64,000 nt of DNA from positions 3,243,501 to 3,307,500 of the forward strand of contig NZ_SSBQ01000002.1 of NCBI RefSeq assembly GCF_004795255.1, read 5' to 3'. Shown piece after piece: positions 35,601 through 43,673 of the stretch; position 1 is the stretch's first letter, and the number at the start of each line of letters is the position of its first letter. The position numbers and the translations under genes are program-made. Source of the DNA: Streptomyces sp. RKND-216. GTDB taxonomy: Bacteria; Actinomycetota; Actinomycetes; Streptomycetales; Streptomycetaceae. The notes under the pieces were generated by a model. That model was not told the origin of the DNA and ran no database searches. It was given only the letters and a program-made list of their open reading frames with translations.

Positions 35601-37100
35601 CTGCTCCGCGCCGTGCGCGCGACCTGGCGGGCCAAGTGGTGCGCGGCCTGGGTGTTCGTGCTGTGCGGCTGGGTCGGGCAGGACTACTTCTCGCCGCAGT
35701 CGGTGGGCTTCCTCGCGTACCTGGTGTTCGTGGCGGTGCTGCTGCTCTGGTTCCGCTCCTCGCCGCCGGACGCACGGAAGGCGGGCGCCCGGGTCCCCGG
35801 TGAGGCGCGGCCGCGGCGTGCCCGGGGCACCCGGGCGGCGCTGCTGCTGGCGCTCCTCATCGGGCTGTTCGCCTTCACCACGGTCAGCCACCCGCTCACC
35901 CCGTTCATCATGCTCGCCGCGGTGACCGGGCTGGTGCTGTGGAAGCGTTCCCGGCTCCGTGGGCTTCCGCTGCTGTGCTTGGTGATCGTGGCCACGTGGA
36001 CCGGGTTCTTCGTCGAGCCGTACTGGTCGGGGCACCCGCTGTTCAGCAGCTTCGGCTCGCTCGGCGGGAACATCACCTCCAGCACCTCGGGCCGCATCGA
36101 AGGCGGCAGCAGCCTGCACTCGATGGTGCTCTACTGCCGGGTGCTCCTGGCCGCGAGCGTGATGGCGCTGGCCGCGTACGGCTGGCTGCGCCGGCGCAGG
36201 CGCGGGATCAGCGACCGGGCGCTCGTCATCCTCTTCGTGATGCCGTTCATGGGCGTCTGGCTGCAGTCCTACGGCGGCGAGATCGCTCTGCGCGTCTTCA
36301 TGTTCATGTTGCCCGCCGCCGCGGTCCTGGCGGGTCTGGCGTTCTTCCCACGCCTCTCGTACCGCAGGCGGCCGTGGCTGGGTCTGCTCGCCGCGCTGAT
36401 GGCGGGCCTGGTCCTCATGGGCGGCTTCCTCGTCGCCCGCTGGGGCAACGAGTCCTACGAACGGGTCCGCCCCAGCGAGGTGGCGGCGATGGACCACCTG
36501 GCCCGCCACGACGCCCCGACCGCCCGTGCGCTGTGGCTCGACACCGACCCGCCCTCCGTCCTGTCGCCGAACCTCCCCTGGCGGGTGACCCAGGACATGG
36601 AGAAGACCGTCTACAAGCCGGTCGTCTCGCCGCGCGTCCCGGAGAAGGCGGGCCCTCTGGTGCAGGGGCTGGAGGACGCGGGGCCGAACTCCTACCTGGT
36701 GCTCACCCGCGGCTCCGCGAAGTACCTGGAGCTGACGGCGGGTTACCCGGAGCACTGGTACGACCGGGCGACGGCCGCGCTCGACCGGCGCCCGGACGTC
36801 ACCGAGGTCGTCGACCGGCGGGACGCGTCCGTGTACCGGCTGGCCGATCCCTACAGCGAGCCGGCGGATCAGCCCCAGGTCGGCAACACCGGCCTGAACG
36901 TGACCTGGACGGTCTGGTCGGTCCTCGGCGGGGTGGTGGCCGCGGTGCTGCTGGTCCTGCTGACGACCCGGGAGTTCGTACGGGTGCTGGTGCCGGACCG
37001 GCGACGGCTGCGCGCGATGCGGGTGTCCCTGCTGGCGGCGCTGCCGCTCGTGGGCCTCCTGGCGGTGGCGATCGTCAACCGCTTCCTCACGCTGAGTTGA
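32610..37100 (+). CDS. polysaccharide deacetylase - flippase - polytopic polymerase/transferase fusion
   Basis: A single 1,496-aa reading frame with three modules. (1) Residues 10-265 are a NodB polysaccharide deacetylase with LMYHAIADRP, the metal motif ITFDDGYEG, HTHRHPPLDQLP and FAYPYGYSS. A proline-rich linker follows (about 283-380, with PPRPQPPPRPQPPPPPES). (2) About 385-787 is a Wzx/MATE-like oligosaccharide flippase with some 12-14 helices (FRNAYALMLNTALSGVLGI onward). (3) About 832-1496 is a second polytopic membrane module (10-12 helices) with a soluble domain around 1285-1415 and two last helices, resembling O-antigen polymerases or GT-C transferases. No frameshift or stop separates them. 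The start ATG overlaps the GT2 stop. It plausibly couples export, polymerisation and deacetylation of one polymer. Confidence 0.85.
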   Translation: MTVTPTARPAVPILMYHAIADRPDRSVYRLSVSPAAFAEQMELLTGHGFSPLTTRQLSVAWRDTGSLPARPVLITFDDGYEGVHRHALPVLSRHGFPATVFVTTGWLRGGEAADSAPCGMLDWQQVHELSDAGVEIGAHTHRHPPLDQLPDDRLWFELLHSRHLLEERLGRRPVSFAYPYGYSSARVRRAVGEAGYTVGLSVGNAMARPTQCLYALRRLTVRRSTCIEEFEALVEDRLVGPNFVLDRLLTHGFAVGRASQRAARKLCHPGPGTVISWWAAAPPAVGDGPRTRAPDPGPDPTPAPASALASAPTPAPTAARAALEPPPRPQPPPRPQPPPPPESPPPPEAATPSEGPGPSEPPSPPAPPPAGGKSGKAGGGTGTPLFRNAYALMLNTALSGVLGIAFWVLAARYYSDSAVGQGSALIAAMKFLAGLTALTLPGALQRFIPVAGHRTPRLVLGTYLVSALIVAAAATIFVITLGFWGPTYRLVDGGLPALAFLASVILWALLTLQDGVLTGLRSAVWVPAGNTVFLVAKMVLVVALASVFPVAGVFVSWAAAIALSVVPLTWLVFRRLIPRHVSATRKAVFPAPRQIGRFLAGDCTGSLFSLAVIYLLPVVVATQISSELNAYFYLAAVIGSSIDLLAINMGASLTVEGAHAPSRLAALCRASLRKMALIMVPISVLTVLFAPQILRVFGAEYADHATLLLRLMAVATLTRVLFEVYFAVLRVQNRTSRVALLQGSLCVLLLGSTVVLLGPFGITGAGYAQLASQTLIAAVACVGLARVLRPRPTPAPPAGPGSGRVSLTKAAAPPGTPSGAPRAATRRVRRRRWAWPVAVGWAMLGAALALYWLPLRGMTDASLDAMNGLGLVSVLPRTTLLGAFLLVVTFCCGLWLRTQHRGLLLGVLLATVVSLHAVPAVIEAFPRFSTAWEHAGFVEYVERTGSVAPEMDGRFTWPGFFVGVALLTRAGGISDLTPLMQWWPVAINLLYLVPVFLLLRAVRATWRAKWCAAWVFVLCGWVGQDYFSPQSVGFLAYLVFVAVLLLWFRSSPPDARKAGARVPGEARPRRARGTRAALLLALLIGLFAFTTVSHPLTPFIMLAAVTGLVLWKRSRLRGLPLLCLVIVATWTGFFVEPYWSGHPLFSSFGSLGGNITSSTSGRIEGGSSLHSMVLYCRVLLAASVMALAAYGWLRRRRRGISDRALVILFVMPFMGVWLQSYGGEIALRVFMFMLPAAAVLAGLAFFPRLSYRRRPWLGLLAALMAGLVLMGGFLVARWGNESYERVRPSEVAAMDHLARHDAPTARALWLDTDPPSVLSPNLPWRVTQDMEKTVYKPVVSPRVPEKAGPLVQGLEDAGPNSYLVLTRGSAKYLELTAGYPEHWYDRATAALDRRPDVTEVVDRRDASVYRLADPYSEPADQPQVGNTGLNVTWTVWSVLGGVVAAVLLVLLTTREFVRVLVPDRRRLRAMRVSLLAALPLVGLLAVAIVNRFLTLS

Positions 37101-37128
37101 CCCCCTCGGCGGGGCGGGCCGGCGGCGT

Positions 37129-38508
37129 TCACCGCTGCAGCCAGGCCACCTCGTACGGGCCGAAGTCGACGGGCTCCCCGTCCACCTCGGCCCGTAGCGC
37201 GCGGCCCGAGGTGTTGACGGCGAGCACGGTGTCGGCGTCGCCGAGGACTCGCACCCGCGCGTCGTCGGCCCAGAGCGTGGCGAATTCGGTCCCCGGCGGG
37301 AACGCGGCGGCGAAGCCGCGCAGCAGCTCCAGCATGGGCCCGGCGACCTCGTCGCCGGGCGCCGGGCCGTTCTTCCACAGGCAGCCGGTGCAGCGGCCTC
37401 CGGCCTTCTGGGGGTTCCAGTAGAAGGCGGCGGCGGGATCGCCCCGGGCGATCTCCATCATCGCGGTGGCCTGGACAGCGGTGTGCTCGTCCTCCTGCCA
37501 GCCGGCGTCCGACGTCGTGACGTACCACTCGGACCACCACAGGGGCAGGGAGCTGCGCTCGTGCAGCCAGCGGCCGACGTCGGAGAACTTCTCGGTGGCC
37601 GTGAACCGGTCCGGGCTCAGCGAGTCGTCCCGGGCCGCGCTGGAGCCGTCGACGGCCAGGAAGTCGGCGCCCGCACGGTGGGCGAGCCAGTAGTCCAGCG
37701 CGTCCACCACACGCTGGTCGAGCGAGCCCCAGGGGCCCCGCACCGCGGACGCGTGGTGCGACTGCCCCGGCGGCACGCTGTCCATGCCCAGGTAGGGCCC
37801 GCCCACCAGGTTCCGCTGGTCGACCTTCTTCACGGCCTTGTGGACGGCGTTGTAGAGGCGCGTGTAGCCCTCGTAGTCCCAGCGGCCCTCGTCCGGGTTC
37901 CAGAAGCCCTTGAGCTCGTTCCAGACGACGAAGTGCCGGACGTCCGGGTACCGTTCGGCGATCCTGGCGGACAGCGCGGCGAAGTCGTCGTAGTGCTCGG
38001 GGGACGGCGCCTCCTCGATCCGGGACCAGTCGGTCCTTCCGGCCTTGCCGCCCTTCATCCAGTCCGGTGCGCAGCACAGGGTGATGACCGGTGTGCCGCC
38101 GGTCCTGCGGATCAGGGAGATGCGGCTGTCGAGACTGTCGAAGTCGTAGTCTCCCGGCGATGGTTCCGGATTGCCCGCGCCCCAGCCCATGATCGCCTGC
38201 ACCTGCGGGAGCGGCTGCACGGACAGCTCGTCGACGATCGCCTTCCGCTCCGCGGGGCCGTCGCCGTCGGCGCTGCGCTGGGTGTGGGTGAAGCCCCATC
38301 CCAGGCCCGTGTCCGTCGCGGGAGGAGCGCCGCCCCTCTCCCATCCCGCCTCGCGCGAGCCGGAGTCCGACGGCGTGCCGCAGCCCGCAAGGAGCACGGC
38401 CGTCGCCGTTGCCGTGAGCACCGCCGTGCCTCCGGTGAGGTGAGCCGCCGCCCGTCGCAGAGCGGCGCTCACCGCCTGACGGGGAGGCTCCCGGGGCGCG
38501 TCGGTCAT
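37129..38508 (-). CDS. GH39-like glycoside hydrolase lipoprotein
   Basis: A 459-aa protein. The N-terminal signal has lipobox LLAGC with Cys43 (ALRRAAAHLTGGTAVLTATA before it), so it is attached to the outer membrane face. A (beta/alpha)8 clan-A hydrolase domain follows, with acid/base Glu198 in FVVWNELKGFW and probable nucleophile Glu327 in LWWSEWYVTT. These resemble GH39 beta-xylosidase or exopolysaccharide hydrolase families (PslG-like). The C-terminal beta domain includes VLGDADTVLAVNTSGRALRA. It is in an operon behind the GT2 at 38516 (7-bp gap). Likely trims or releases the polysaccharide made by the neighbouring genes. Confidence 0.82.
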   Translation of the reverse strand: MTDAPREPPRQAVSAALRRAAAHLTGGTAVLTATATAVLLAGCGTPSDSGSREAGWERGGAPPATDTGLGWGFTHTQRSADGDGPAERKAIVDELSVQPLPQVQAIMGWGAGNPEPSPGDYDFDSLDSRISLIRRTGGTPVITLCCAPDWMKGGKAGRTDWSRIEEAPSPEHYDDFAALSARIAERYPDVRHFVVWNELKGFWNPDEGRWDYEGYTRLYNAVHKAVKKVDQRNLVGGPYLGMDSVPPGQSHHASAVRGPWGSLDQRVVDALDYWLAHRAGADFLAVDGSSAARDDSLSPDRFTATEKFSDVGRWLHERSSLPLWWSEWYVTTSDAGWQEDEHTAVQATAMMEIARGDPAAAFYWNPQKAGGRCTGCLWKNGPAPGDEVAGPMLELLRGFAAAFPPGTEFATLWADDARVRVLGDADTVLAVNTSGRALRAEVDGEPVDFGPYEVAWLQR

Positions 38509-38515
38509 CGCGGCG

Positions 38516-39343
38516 TCAGTCGTCGGCGGGGGCGGTCCGGGGGCGGGCGCCGGGGCGTTCCGCGAGCAGTGTGTGAAGCACGCGGCGTCCGTCCGAGACG
38601 GCGTGCAGGTTCGACCGCCCGCTGCGGCGGGGCAGCTCCAGGCTCGGCACCTCGGCGATGCGCAGCCCGGAACGCAGCGCGTGCACGATCATCTCGGCCT
38701 CGATCTCGAACCCCGCCGCATGCAGGTCCAGTTGTTCCAGGAAGCTGCGGCGGAAGGCGCAGAACCCGTAGCAGAGGTCGGTCAGCTTGGTGCCGTAGAG
38801 ATGGTTGACGGCCCCGAGGAGCACCTGGTTGCCGAGCCGGCGGAAGCGGGTGATGTCGAGGGAGCCGCCTCCCGCCATGAAGCGGGACCCCTTGACGAAG
38901 TCGTAGCCGTTCTCGAGGAAGTGCAGGAAGTGGGGTATCTCTGCGGGGGACATGCTGCCGTCGGCGTCGATCATCACGACGTGGTCGCCGGTGGCCGCCA
39001 GGAAGCCCGTCCGCAGTGCGTTGCCCTTGCCGGGCCCGCACTGGGGGATGAAGCGGACCGCAGGGAGGCACTGCGTCGCCATGAGCACGGTGGCGTCGCT
39101 GGAGTCGCCGTCGACCAGGATGACCTCGTCGACGCAGTCGGGGATCTGCTCGAAGACCCACGGGATGTTGCGGGCCTCGTTGCGGGCCGGAACGACCACG
39201 CTGACGGTCGGCCGGGCCGGAGGGACGTCCTCCGCCCGCCGCATCGGGTGCGGTGTGTTGTCGGTGGCCCGACGTGCGGGGTGCGCGGGCGGCGCCGCGT
39301 GCGCCGACGGTGTTCCGGCCGTCGAGTGCGGTGTGGCGTTCAT
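38516..39343 (-). CDS. family 2 glycosyltransferase (dolichyl-phosphate mannosyltransferase-like)
   Basis: A 275-aa GT-A enzyme with a disordered N-terminal 45 residues, then VSVVVPARNEARNIPWVFE, VDEVILVDGDSSDAT, and the DXD-type motif VVMIDADGSMSPAEIP with KGSRFMAGGGS. The C-terminal SGRSNLHAVSDGRRVLHTLL is typical of DPM/GtrB-like enzymes. No C-terminal membrane helices are visible. The promoter region is shared with the divergent TetR gene and holds the conserved 17-bp motif. It probably uses or makes a polyprenyl-phosphate sugar for polymer assembly. Confidence 0.88.
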   Translation of the reverse strand: MNATPHSTAGTPSAHAAPPAHPARRATDNTPHPMRRAEDVPPARPTVSVVVPARNEARNIPWVFEQIPDCVDEVILVDGDSSDATVLMATQCLPAVRFIPQCGPGKGNALRTGFLAATGDHVVMIDADGSMSPAEIPHFLHFLENGYDFVKGSRFMAGGGSLDITRFRRLGNQVLLGAVNHLYGTKLTDLCYGFCAFRRSFLEQLDLHAAGFEIEAEMIVHALRSGLRIAEVPSLELPRRSGRSNLHAVSDGRRVLHTLLAERPGARPRTAPADD

Positions 39344-39364
39344 GGTGTTCCCGTCCCAGATCGT

Positions 39365-39381
39365 GTATGTTTACACCGTAT
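39365..39381. promoter_or_regulatory. candidate TetR operator in the divergent GT2/tetR region
   Basis: GTATGTTTACACCGTAT, 16 of 17 identical to the reverse complement of 31550-31566. It lies 22 bp upstream of the minus-strand GT2 start. A TTGACT / TAGAAA pair for that gene lies just beyond. Confidence 0.55.
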
Positions 39382-39436
39382 ATGTACTTTCTAGGGTAAA
39401 TCAGACATTCAAGTCAAGCCCTTCGAGGGAGCGACG

Positions 39437-40171
39437 ATGCCGACGCAGGCCGACGGAGGTGGCCGGGGGCGCAACGGTCCGGAGCGCCGGGCCCGGCCAC
39501 GCAACCGGACCGGGCGCCTGAGCCGGGAGCGCGTGCTGGCCGTCGGGCTGGAGCTGGTCGACCGGGAAGGGCTCTCCGCGCTGAGCATGCGGAGGCTGGG
39601 GGCGGAGCTGGACGTCGAGGCCATGGCCGTCTACCGGTACGCGGAGGGGAAGGACGCGCTCCTGGACGGCCTGGTGGAAGCGCTGTACACCGAACTCCAG
39701 GAGCGGCTGGACGCCGGGACCGAGGCGGCGGGCTGGCGCACGGAGCTGCACCGCGTGTCGCGGGCGACGTACGAGGTGGCACTCGCCCACCCGCACGTCG
39801 TCCCGCTGCTGGCGACCCGCATGCTGGCGGTGCCGCTGGCACGCCGGCCCCTTCCCGTCCTCAAGCAGCAGGAGCGGGTGCTGGTGCTGCTGGACCGGGG
39901 CGGTCTCGACGAGGACGCCGCCGCCGCGGTGTTCCGGGCCTACAACGGGTGGGTGCTCGGCTACCTCTTCGTCGAGCTCCGCGCCATGGTGGACAACCCG
40001 GAGGAGACCGACCCGGCGTTCCGGCTGGGTCTGCACCGGATGCCGGTCAACGAACTGCCGCGGCTGCGGGACAGCGCGCCCGTGCTCGCCGAGCAGGGGG
40101 GCGTGGAAGGGCTGGCTGCCGGGCTCGACGCCCTGCTGGACAGGCTGGTGCCCCCACGGCCGCGCCGGTGA
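39437..40171 (+). CDS. TetR family transcriptional regulator
   Basis: A 244-aa repressor. A disordered basic start is followed by the TetR HTH (RLSRERVLAVGLELVDREG, then LSALSMRRLGAELDVEAMAV and YRYAEGKDALLDGLVEAL). The C-terminal TetR_C-type ligand domain contains YNGWVLGYLFVELRA. GGGAG precedes the ATG. It is divergent from the GT2/GH39 operon, with the 17-bp motif between them, so it probably represses the polysaccharide genes and itself. The ligand is unknown. Confidence 0.88.
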   Translation: MPTQADGGGRGRNGPERRARPRNRTGRLSRERVLAVGLELVDREGLSALSMRRLGAELDVEAMAVYRYAEGKDALLDGLVEALYTELQERLDAGTEAAGWRTELHRVSRATYEVALAHPHVVPLLATRMLAVPLARRPLPVLKQQERVLVLLDRGGLDEDAAAAVFRAYNGWVLGYLFVELRAMVDNPEETDPAFRLGLHRMPVNELPRLRDSAPVLAEQGGVEGLAAGLDALLDRLVPPRPRR

Positions 40172-40218
40172 TACGGGGGGTCGTGCACCCGGTGGCCCCG
40201 GCGGGGCCCGTGGCGCGG

Positions 40219-40683
40219 TCAGCCGGGGCAGGGCTCGGAGATCCTGGCCGTGGCGAGGTCGACCGCGATGTGCGTCGGGTGTGTGCCCGGGAGGGGCGTC
40301 TGGGCGCAGACCTTCCAGTGCCGGACGGAGATCTGCCGCCGGCCCTCCCCCGAGGCGTCGTGCGAGGTCGGCGTCGAGAAGCCGGCCGCCCGTGCGGCCT
40401 CTCGTGCCGCGTCGAGGTTCTGGCCGACGAGGCCGGGAAGCACCGCCGTCTCGGTGAGCGACGGGGACGGTTGCGGGCGGCCGTCACCGGCGCGGACGAC
40501 GGGCGGTCCGGGCTCCGACTCCGGCACGGAGGCCTTGTGCGAGGGCTTGCCCGGGGGTGCGGGTGCCGGAACGGTGCGGGCGTCGTGTGCCACGGCGGCG
40601 GCGCCCACGAGTACCAGGACGGAGCAGAGCCCCACGCCGATCCGCTGCGGCGTGCTCGACTTCGTGGCCGGCTCGGGGTTCAC
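40219..40683 (-). CDS. membrane-anchored PASTA-like domain protein
   Basis: A 154-aa protein from GTG 40683 with GGAG nine bases upstream. One N-terminal membrane helix (IGVGLCSVLVLVGAAAVAH, residues about 15-34) leads to a Pro/Ser-rich linker. A single PASTA-like module follows, LPGLVGQNLDAAREAARAAG with HWKVCAQTPLPGT; its two cysteines (KVCAQ and EPCPG) could pair. PASTA modules often bind peptidoglycan fragments or beta-lactams in the cell wall. Extracytoplasmic location is predicted; the role is unknown. Confidence 0.7.
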   Translation of the reverse strand: MNPEPATKSSTPQRIGVGLCSVLVLVGAAAVAHDARTVPAPAPPGKPSHKASVPESEPGPPVVRAGDGRPQPSPSLTETAVLPGLVGQNLDAAREAARAAGFSTPTSHDASGEGRRQISVRHWKVCAQTPLPGTHPTHIAVDLATARISEPCPG

Positions 40684-40769
40684 GGGCACTCCGGAGGAGA
40701 GGGGGCGGGGGCCTTGCGAAGAAGTGACGCCTGGCGCGGCGCGAGGGTTGCACGCCCTGCGGGACGGGT

Positions 40770-42623
40770 TCAGCGGCGCGGGCCGGACCGGGTGCCGTAC
40801 AGGGTGAACGCGGTGTTGACCAGCGCCACGTGGCTGAAGGCCTGCGGCGCGTTGCCGAGTTGACGTCCGCCGACCGGGTCCCACTGCTCCGACAGCAGAC
40901 CGAGGTCGCTGCGGACGGACAGGACGTCCTCGAACACCGCCCGGGCCTCCGCGCGCCGGCCCGCGGCCGCGAGAGCGTCCGCGTACCAGAGCGAACAGGC
41001 GAGGAAGGCTCCCTCGCCACCGTGCAGGCCGTCCACCGCGTGCCGCGCGGAGTCGGAGACCGGCGCGTACCGGTGCAGGAAGCCGTGATGGCCCAGACGG
41101 TCGCGGATCGCGTCGACGGTGGCCAGCACCCGCCGGTCCCGCGCGGGGAGGAAACCGAGACGGGGGAGAAGCAGCGCCGTCGCGTCCACCGAGGGCGCGC
41201 CGTAGTACTGCACGAACGTGCCCTGCCCCGCGTCCCAGCCGAGGCGGCACACCTCGTCGTGGATCTCCTGCCGCATCGCCCGCCACCGGGAGGCCATCGG
41301 CCGCATTCCGGCGGCCCGGGCCATCCGCAGCGCCCGGTCCGCGGCCACCCAGGACATCACCTTGGAATGGACGAAGTGCCGCCTCGGGCCCCGGACCTCC
41401 CACGGTCCCTCGTCCGCGTCCCGCCAGTGCTTTTGCAGGTAGTCCATGAAGGACGCGAGCAGGCTCCAGGTGTGGCGTTCGATCGGCACGCCCGCCCGCA
41501 GCGCCGAGTAGAAGGTGTTCAGCACCTCGCCGTAGACGTCCAGTTGAAGCTGCTGGACCGCGTGGTTGCCGATGCGCACCGGCGCCGAGCCCTCGTAGCC
41601 GCCCAGCCAGTCCGCCGTGCCCTCCCCGATCTTGCGCTGGCCCGCGACGCCGTAGAGTGACTGCAGGTCGGCCGGGTCACCGGCCACCGCGCGGACCAGC
41701 CAGTCCTTCCAGGCGACGGCTTCGTCCCGGAATCCGCTGCGCAGCAGGCAGGACATCGTGGACGTGGAGTCGCGCAGCCAGCAGTACCGGTGGTCCCAGT
41801 TGCGCTCCCCGCCGACGTCCTCCGGGAGCGAGGTGGTCGCGGCGGCCAGCATGCCGCCGGTCGGCGCGTACGTGAGTGCCTTCAGCGTGATCACAGAGCG
41901 GACGACGGCCTCCCGCCAGGGGCCCCGGTAGCAGCACTGCTGCGACCAGGTCTCCCAGAAGCCCAGGGTGGCGGCCAGCGCGGCGCGGGTGTCGAGATCC
42001 GCGGGCGCCGGGTCGTAGGACGGGCTCCAGCTGAGGACGACGGCGCGCCGCTCGCCCGCGGAGACCGTGAAATCCATCCGCGCGCAGCCCTCCGCCACGT
42101 CCACCTCGGGCGGCGGCTCACCCGTCAGCCGCAGCGCGTCCGGGCCGGCGAACGCGGTCATCCCGGGGGCCGTCGCCACCGCGGAGGCCGCGCGCGCCTG
42201 TCGGCCCGTACCGTTGCCGGGCAGCATCCACGGCACGATGCGCCCGTGATGGAAGCGCGGCCGCAGCTCGCCGCGCATCGCGACCCGCCCGGAAACGCCC
42301 TCCACCACCCGCACCAGGTACGGGCTTCGCATCCGCGGCGGCATGAAGTCGGTCAGCTGGACGGTGCCGGAGACGGTCTCCCACACCGATTCCAGCACCA
42401 GCGTGTCACCGCGGTAGGACCTACGGTTGCAGCGCCCGGCACCTGCCGGGGCGAGCCGCCAGTGTCCGTTCTCCTGTCCGCCCAGCAGGGCGGCGAAGCA
42501 GGCCGGGGAGTCGAAACGCGGGGCGCACAGCCAGTCCACCGACCCGTCCCTGCCGACGAGGGCCGCGGTCTCCAGATCTCCGACGAGGGCGTAGTCCTCG
42601 ATCCATCCGGGCACACCTGTCAT
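40770..42623 (-). CDS. glycoside hydrolase family 15 protein (glucoamylase/trehalase-like)
   Basis: A 617-aa cytosolic enzyme. The N-terminal beta-sandwich begins PGWIEDYALVGDLETAALVG and DGSVDWLCAPRFDSPACFA. The (alpha/alpha)6 barrel has the signature ERNWDHRYCWLRDSTSTMSC, active-site VMSWVAADRALRMA, and the catalytic base region LSEQWDPVGGRQLGNAPQAF. GH15 proteins of this shape in actinobacteria are often trehalases acting on alpha,alpha-trehalose, so that is a possible substrate. ATG at 42623 has no ribosome site; TAGAAT overlaps it, so the real start could be slightly inside. Codon use is ordinary. Confidence 0.87.
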   Translation of the reverse strand: MTGVPGWIEDYALVGDLETAALVGRDGSVDWLCAPRFDSPACFAALLGGQENGHWRLAPAGAGRCNRRSYRGDTLVLESVWETVSGTVQLTDFMPPRMRSPYLVRVVEGVSGRVAMRGELRPRFHHGRIVPWMLPGNGTGRQARAASAVATAPGMTAFAGPDALRLTGEPPPEVDVAEGCARMDFTVSAGERRAVVLSWSPSYDPAPADLDTRAALAATLGFWETWSQQCCYRGPWREAVVRSVITLKALTYAPTGGMLAAATTSLPEDVGGERNWDHRYCWLRDSTSTMSCLLRSGFRDEAVAWKDWLVRAVAGDPADLQSLYGVAGQRKIGEGTADWLGGYEGSAPVRIGNHAVQQLQLDVYGEVLNTFYSALRAGVPIERHTWSLLASFMDYLQKHWRDADEGPWEVRGPRRHFVHSKVMSWVAADRALRMARAAGMRPMASRWRAMRQEIHDEVCRLGWDAGQGTFVQYYGAPSVDATALLLPRLGFLPARDRRVLATVDAIRDRLGHHGFLHRYAPVSDSARHAVDGLHGGEGAFLACSLWYADALAAAGRRAEARAVFEDVLSVRSDLGLLSEQWDPVGGRQLGNAPQAFSHVALVNTAFTLYGTRSGPRR

Positions 42624-43027
42624 TCTACGCGCGTGATCTTCGGCGGCGAGTTGACGGCGCCCGTCGCCGGAAGTACACCTGGAAGTACGGGGAGCGTTCG
42701 CCTCTGCAATCAGCAACGCTCGGGCGATTCCGTGCCGTTCTCGTCGGCGCAGTCCATCCGCGAGACGTGCGTGCCGCACCCGCTGCGACGCGCCACCGAC
42801 TGGCCTGCCGCGGGGCGACGTTCGCCACCCGACGCGGGTGGTGCGAGCCCGCCCTGTGTGCGCGGGCACCCCGCCCGCCGGGCCTCGGACCGGTTCGTAC
42901 GGCGCCCTCCCGCTCGCCCCGCCACCGTCCGGTCGACCGCCGCGCGAGCCCGCCGTCGCCGTGGCCGCCGTGCGCCGGGCACGGCCGCGGGCGCGGCAGG
43001 CGTACGGACGGGGCGGACCGGACCGGC
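42624..43027. other. 404-bp stretch without an intact gene
   Basis: GC-rich spacer upstream of the GH15 gene. It precedes a decayed acyltransferase whose 5' half is missing; open frames crossing it read as arginine/proline-rich noise. Confidence 0.5.
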
Positions 43028-43647
43028 CGCGTCGACGACGGCTCCACCGCCTACACCGACCTGCTGTGGCGGCGCGCGCCCGGCGAGCTGCGCGAACTGC
43101 GGGCTTGCGAGAGCCGGTTGGCGCGCGAGGCGGGCGACCTGCGCTTCGTGTTCGACGAACGCGCGCCCGACGTGCTGGACACGCTGATGCGCTGGCATTC
43201 CGCACGGTGCCGGACCGTCAGCAGGCCCGACCCCCTCGCCCGGCCGGCGGTCCGCGCGCTGGTGTCCGACCTCCACGACACCCGGGCCGGGGGCTGCTCC
43301 GGTCTGGTGTCGGCCCTGTACGCGAACGGGCGGCTGATCGCGTGCACCTTCGGGCTGCGGTCCCGGCGGGTGCTGGTGAACCGTTTCCCCGCCTACGACA
43401 CGGCGTTCGCCCGGTACTCGCTGGGGCTGCTGATGTACCTGATGCCCGCCGAGGGGGCGGCGGGCCGCGGCATCGACCGCATCGAGCTGGGCCGGGGCTG
43501 CGGCGAGGGACACGAGGAGCAGGTGAAGTCGGCGGATGTGCTGCTGGGGAGGGCAGGGGGGAACGCGGCACGCGGGTCTCCGGGCTGCGCGCGAAGCACG
43601 CCGACGCGGTCCGCGCCGTGCGGGCCCGGCTGGGAGGGTGGCGATAG
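43028..43647 (+). pseudogene. decayed FemAB/GNAT-like acyltransferase paralogue
   Basis: One frame reads LRFVFDERAPDVLDTLMRW, LVSALYANGRLIACTFGLRS, NRFPAYDTAFARYSLGLLMY and IDRIELGRGCGEG. This parallels the intact gene at 30317 (LRYVHDERDPDLLRTLMRW, LLSVLYAGERPIAGHFGLRS). The N-terminal half is absent, and near 43555 the frame shifts in a G-rich run: the sensible C terminus (RVSGLRAKHADAVRAVRARL) continues in another frame. No start codon with a ribosome site exists. Remnant of a gene duplication or old copy of the 30317 gene. Confidence 0.7.
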
Positions 43648-43673
43648 GGACCGTGCGGGGCGGCCCCATGCCC

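Noticed and set aside
33636..36755. 1,039-codon open frame on the minus strand
   Set aside because: Antisense shadow of the polysaccharide fusion gene; composition is His/Arg/Gln/Glu noise with no domain.
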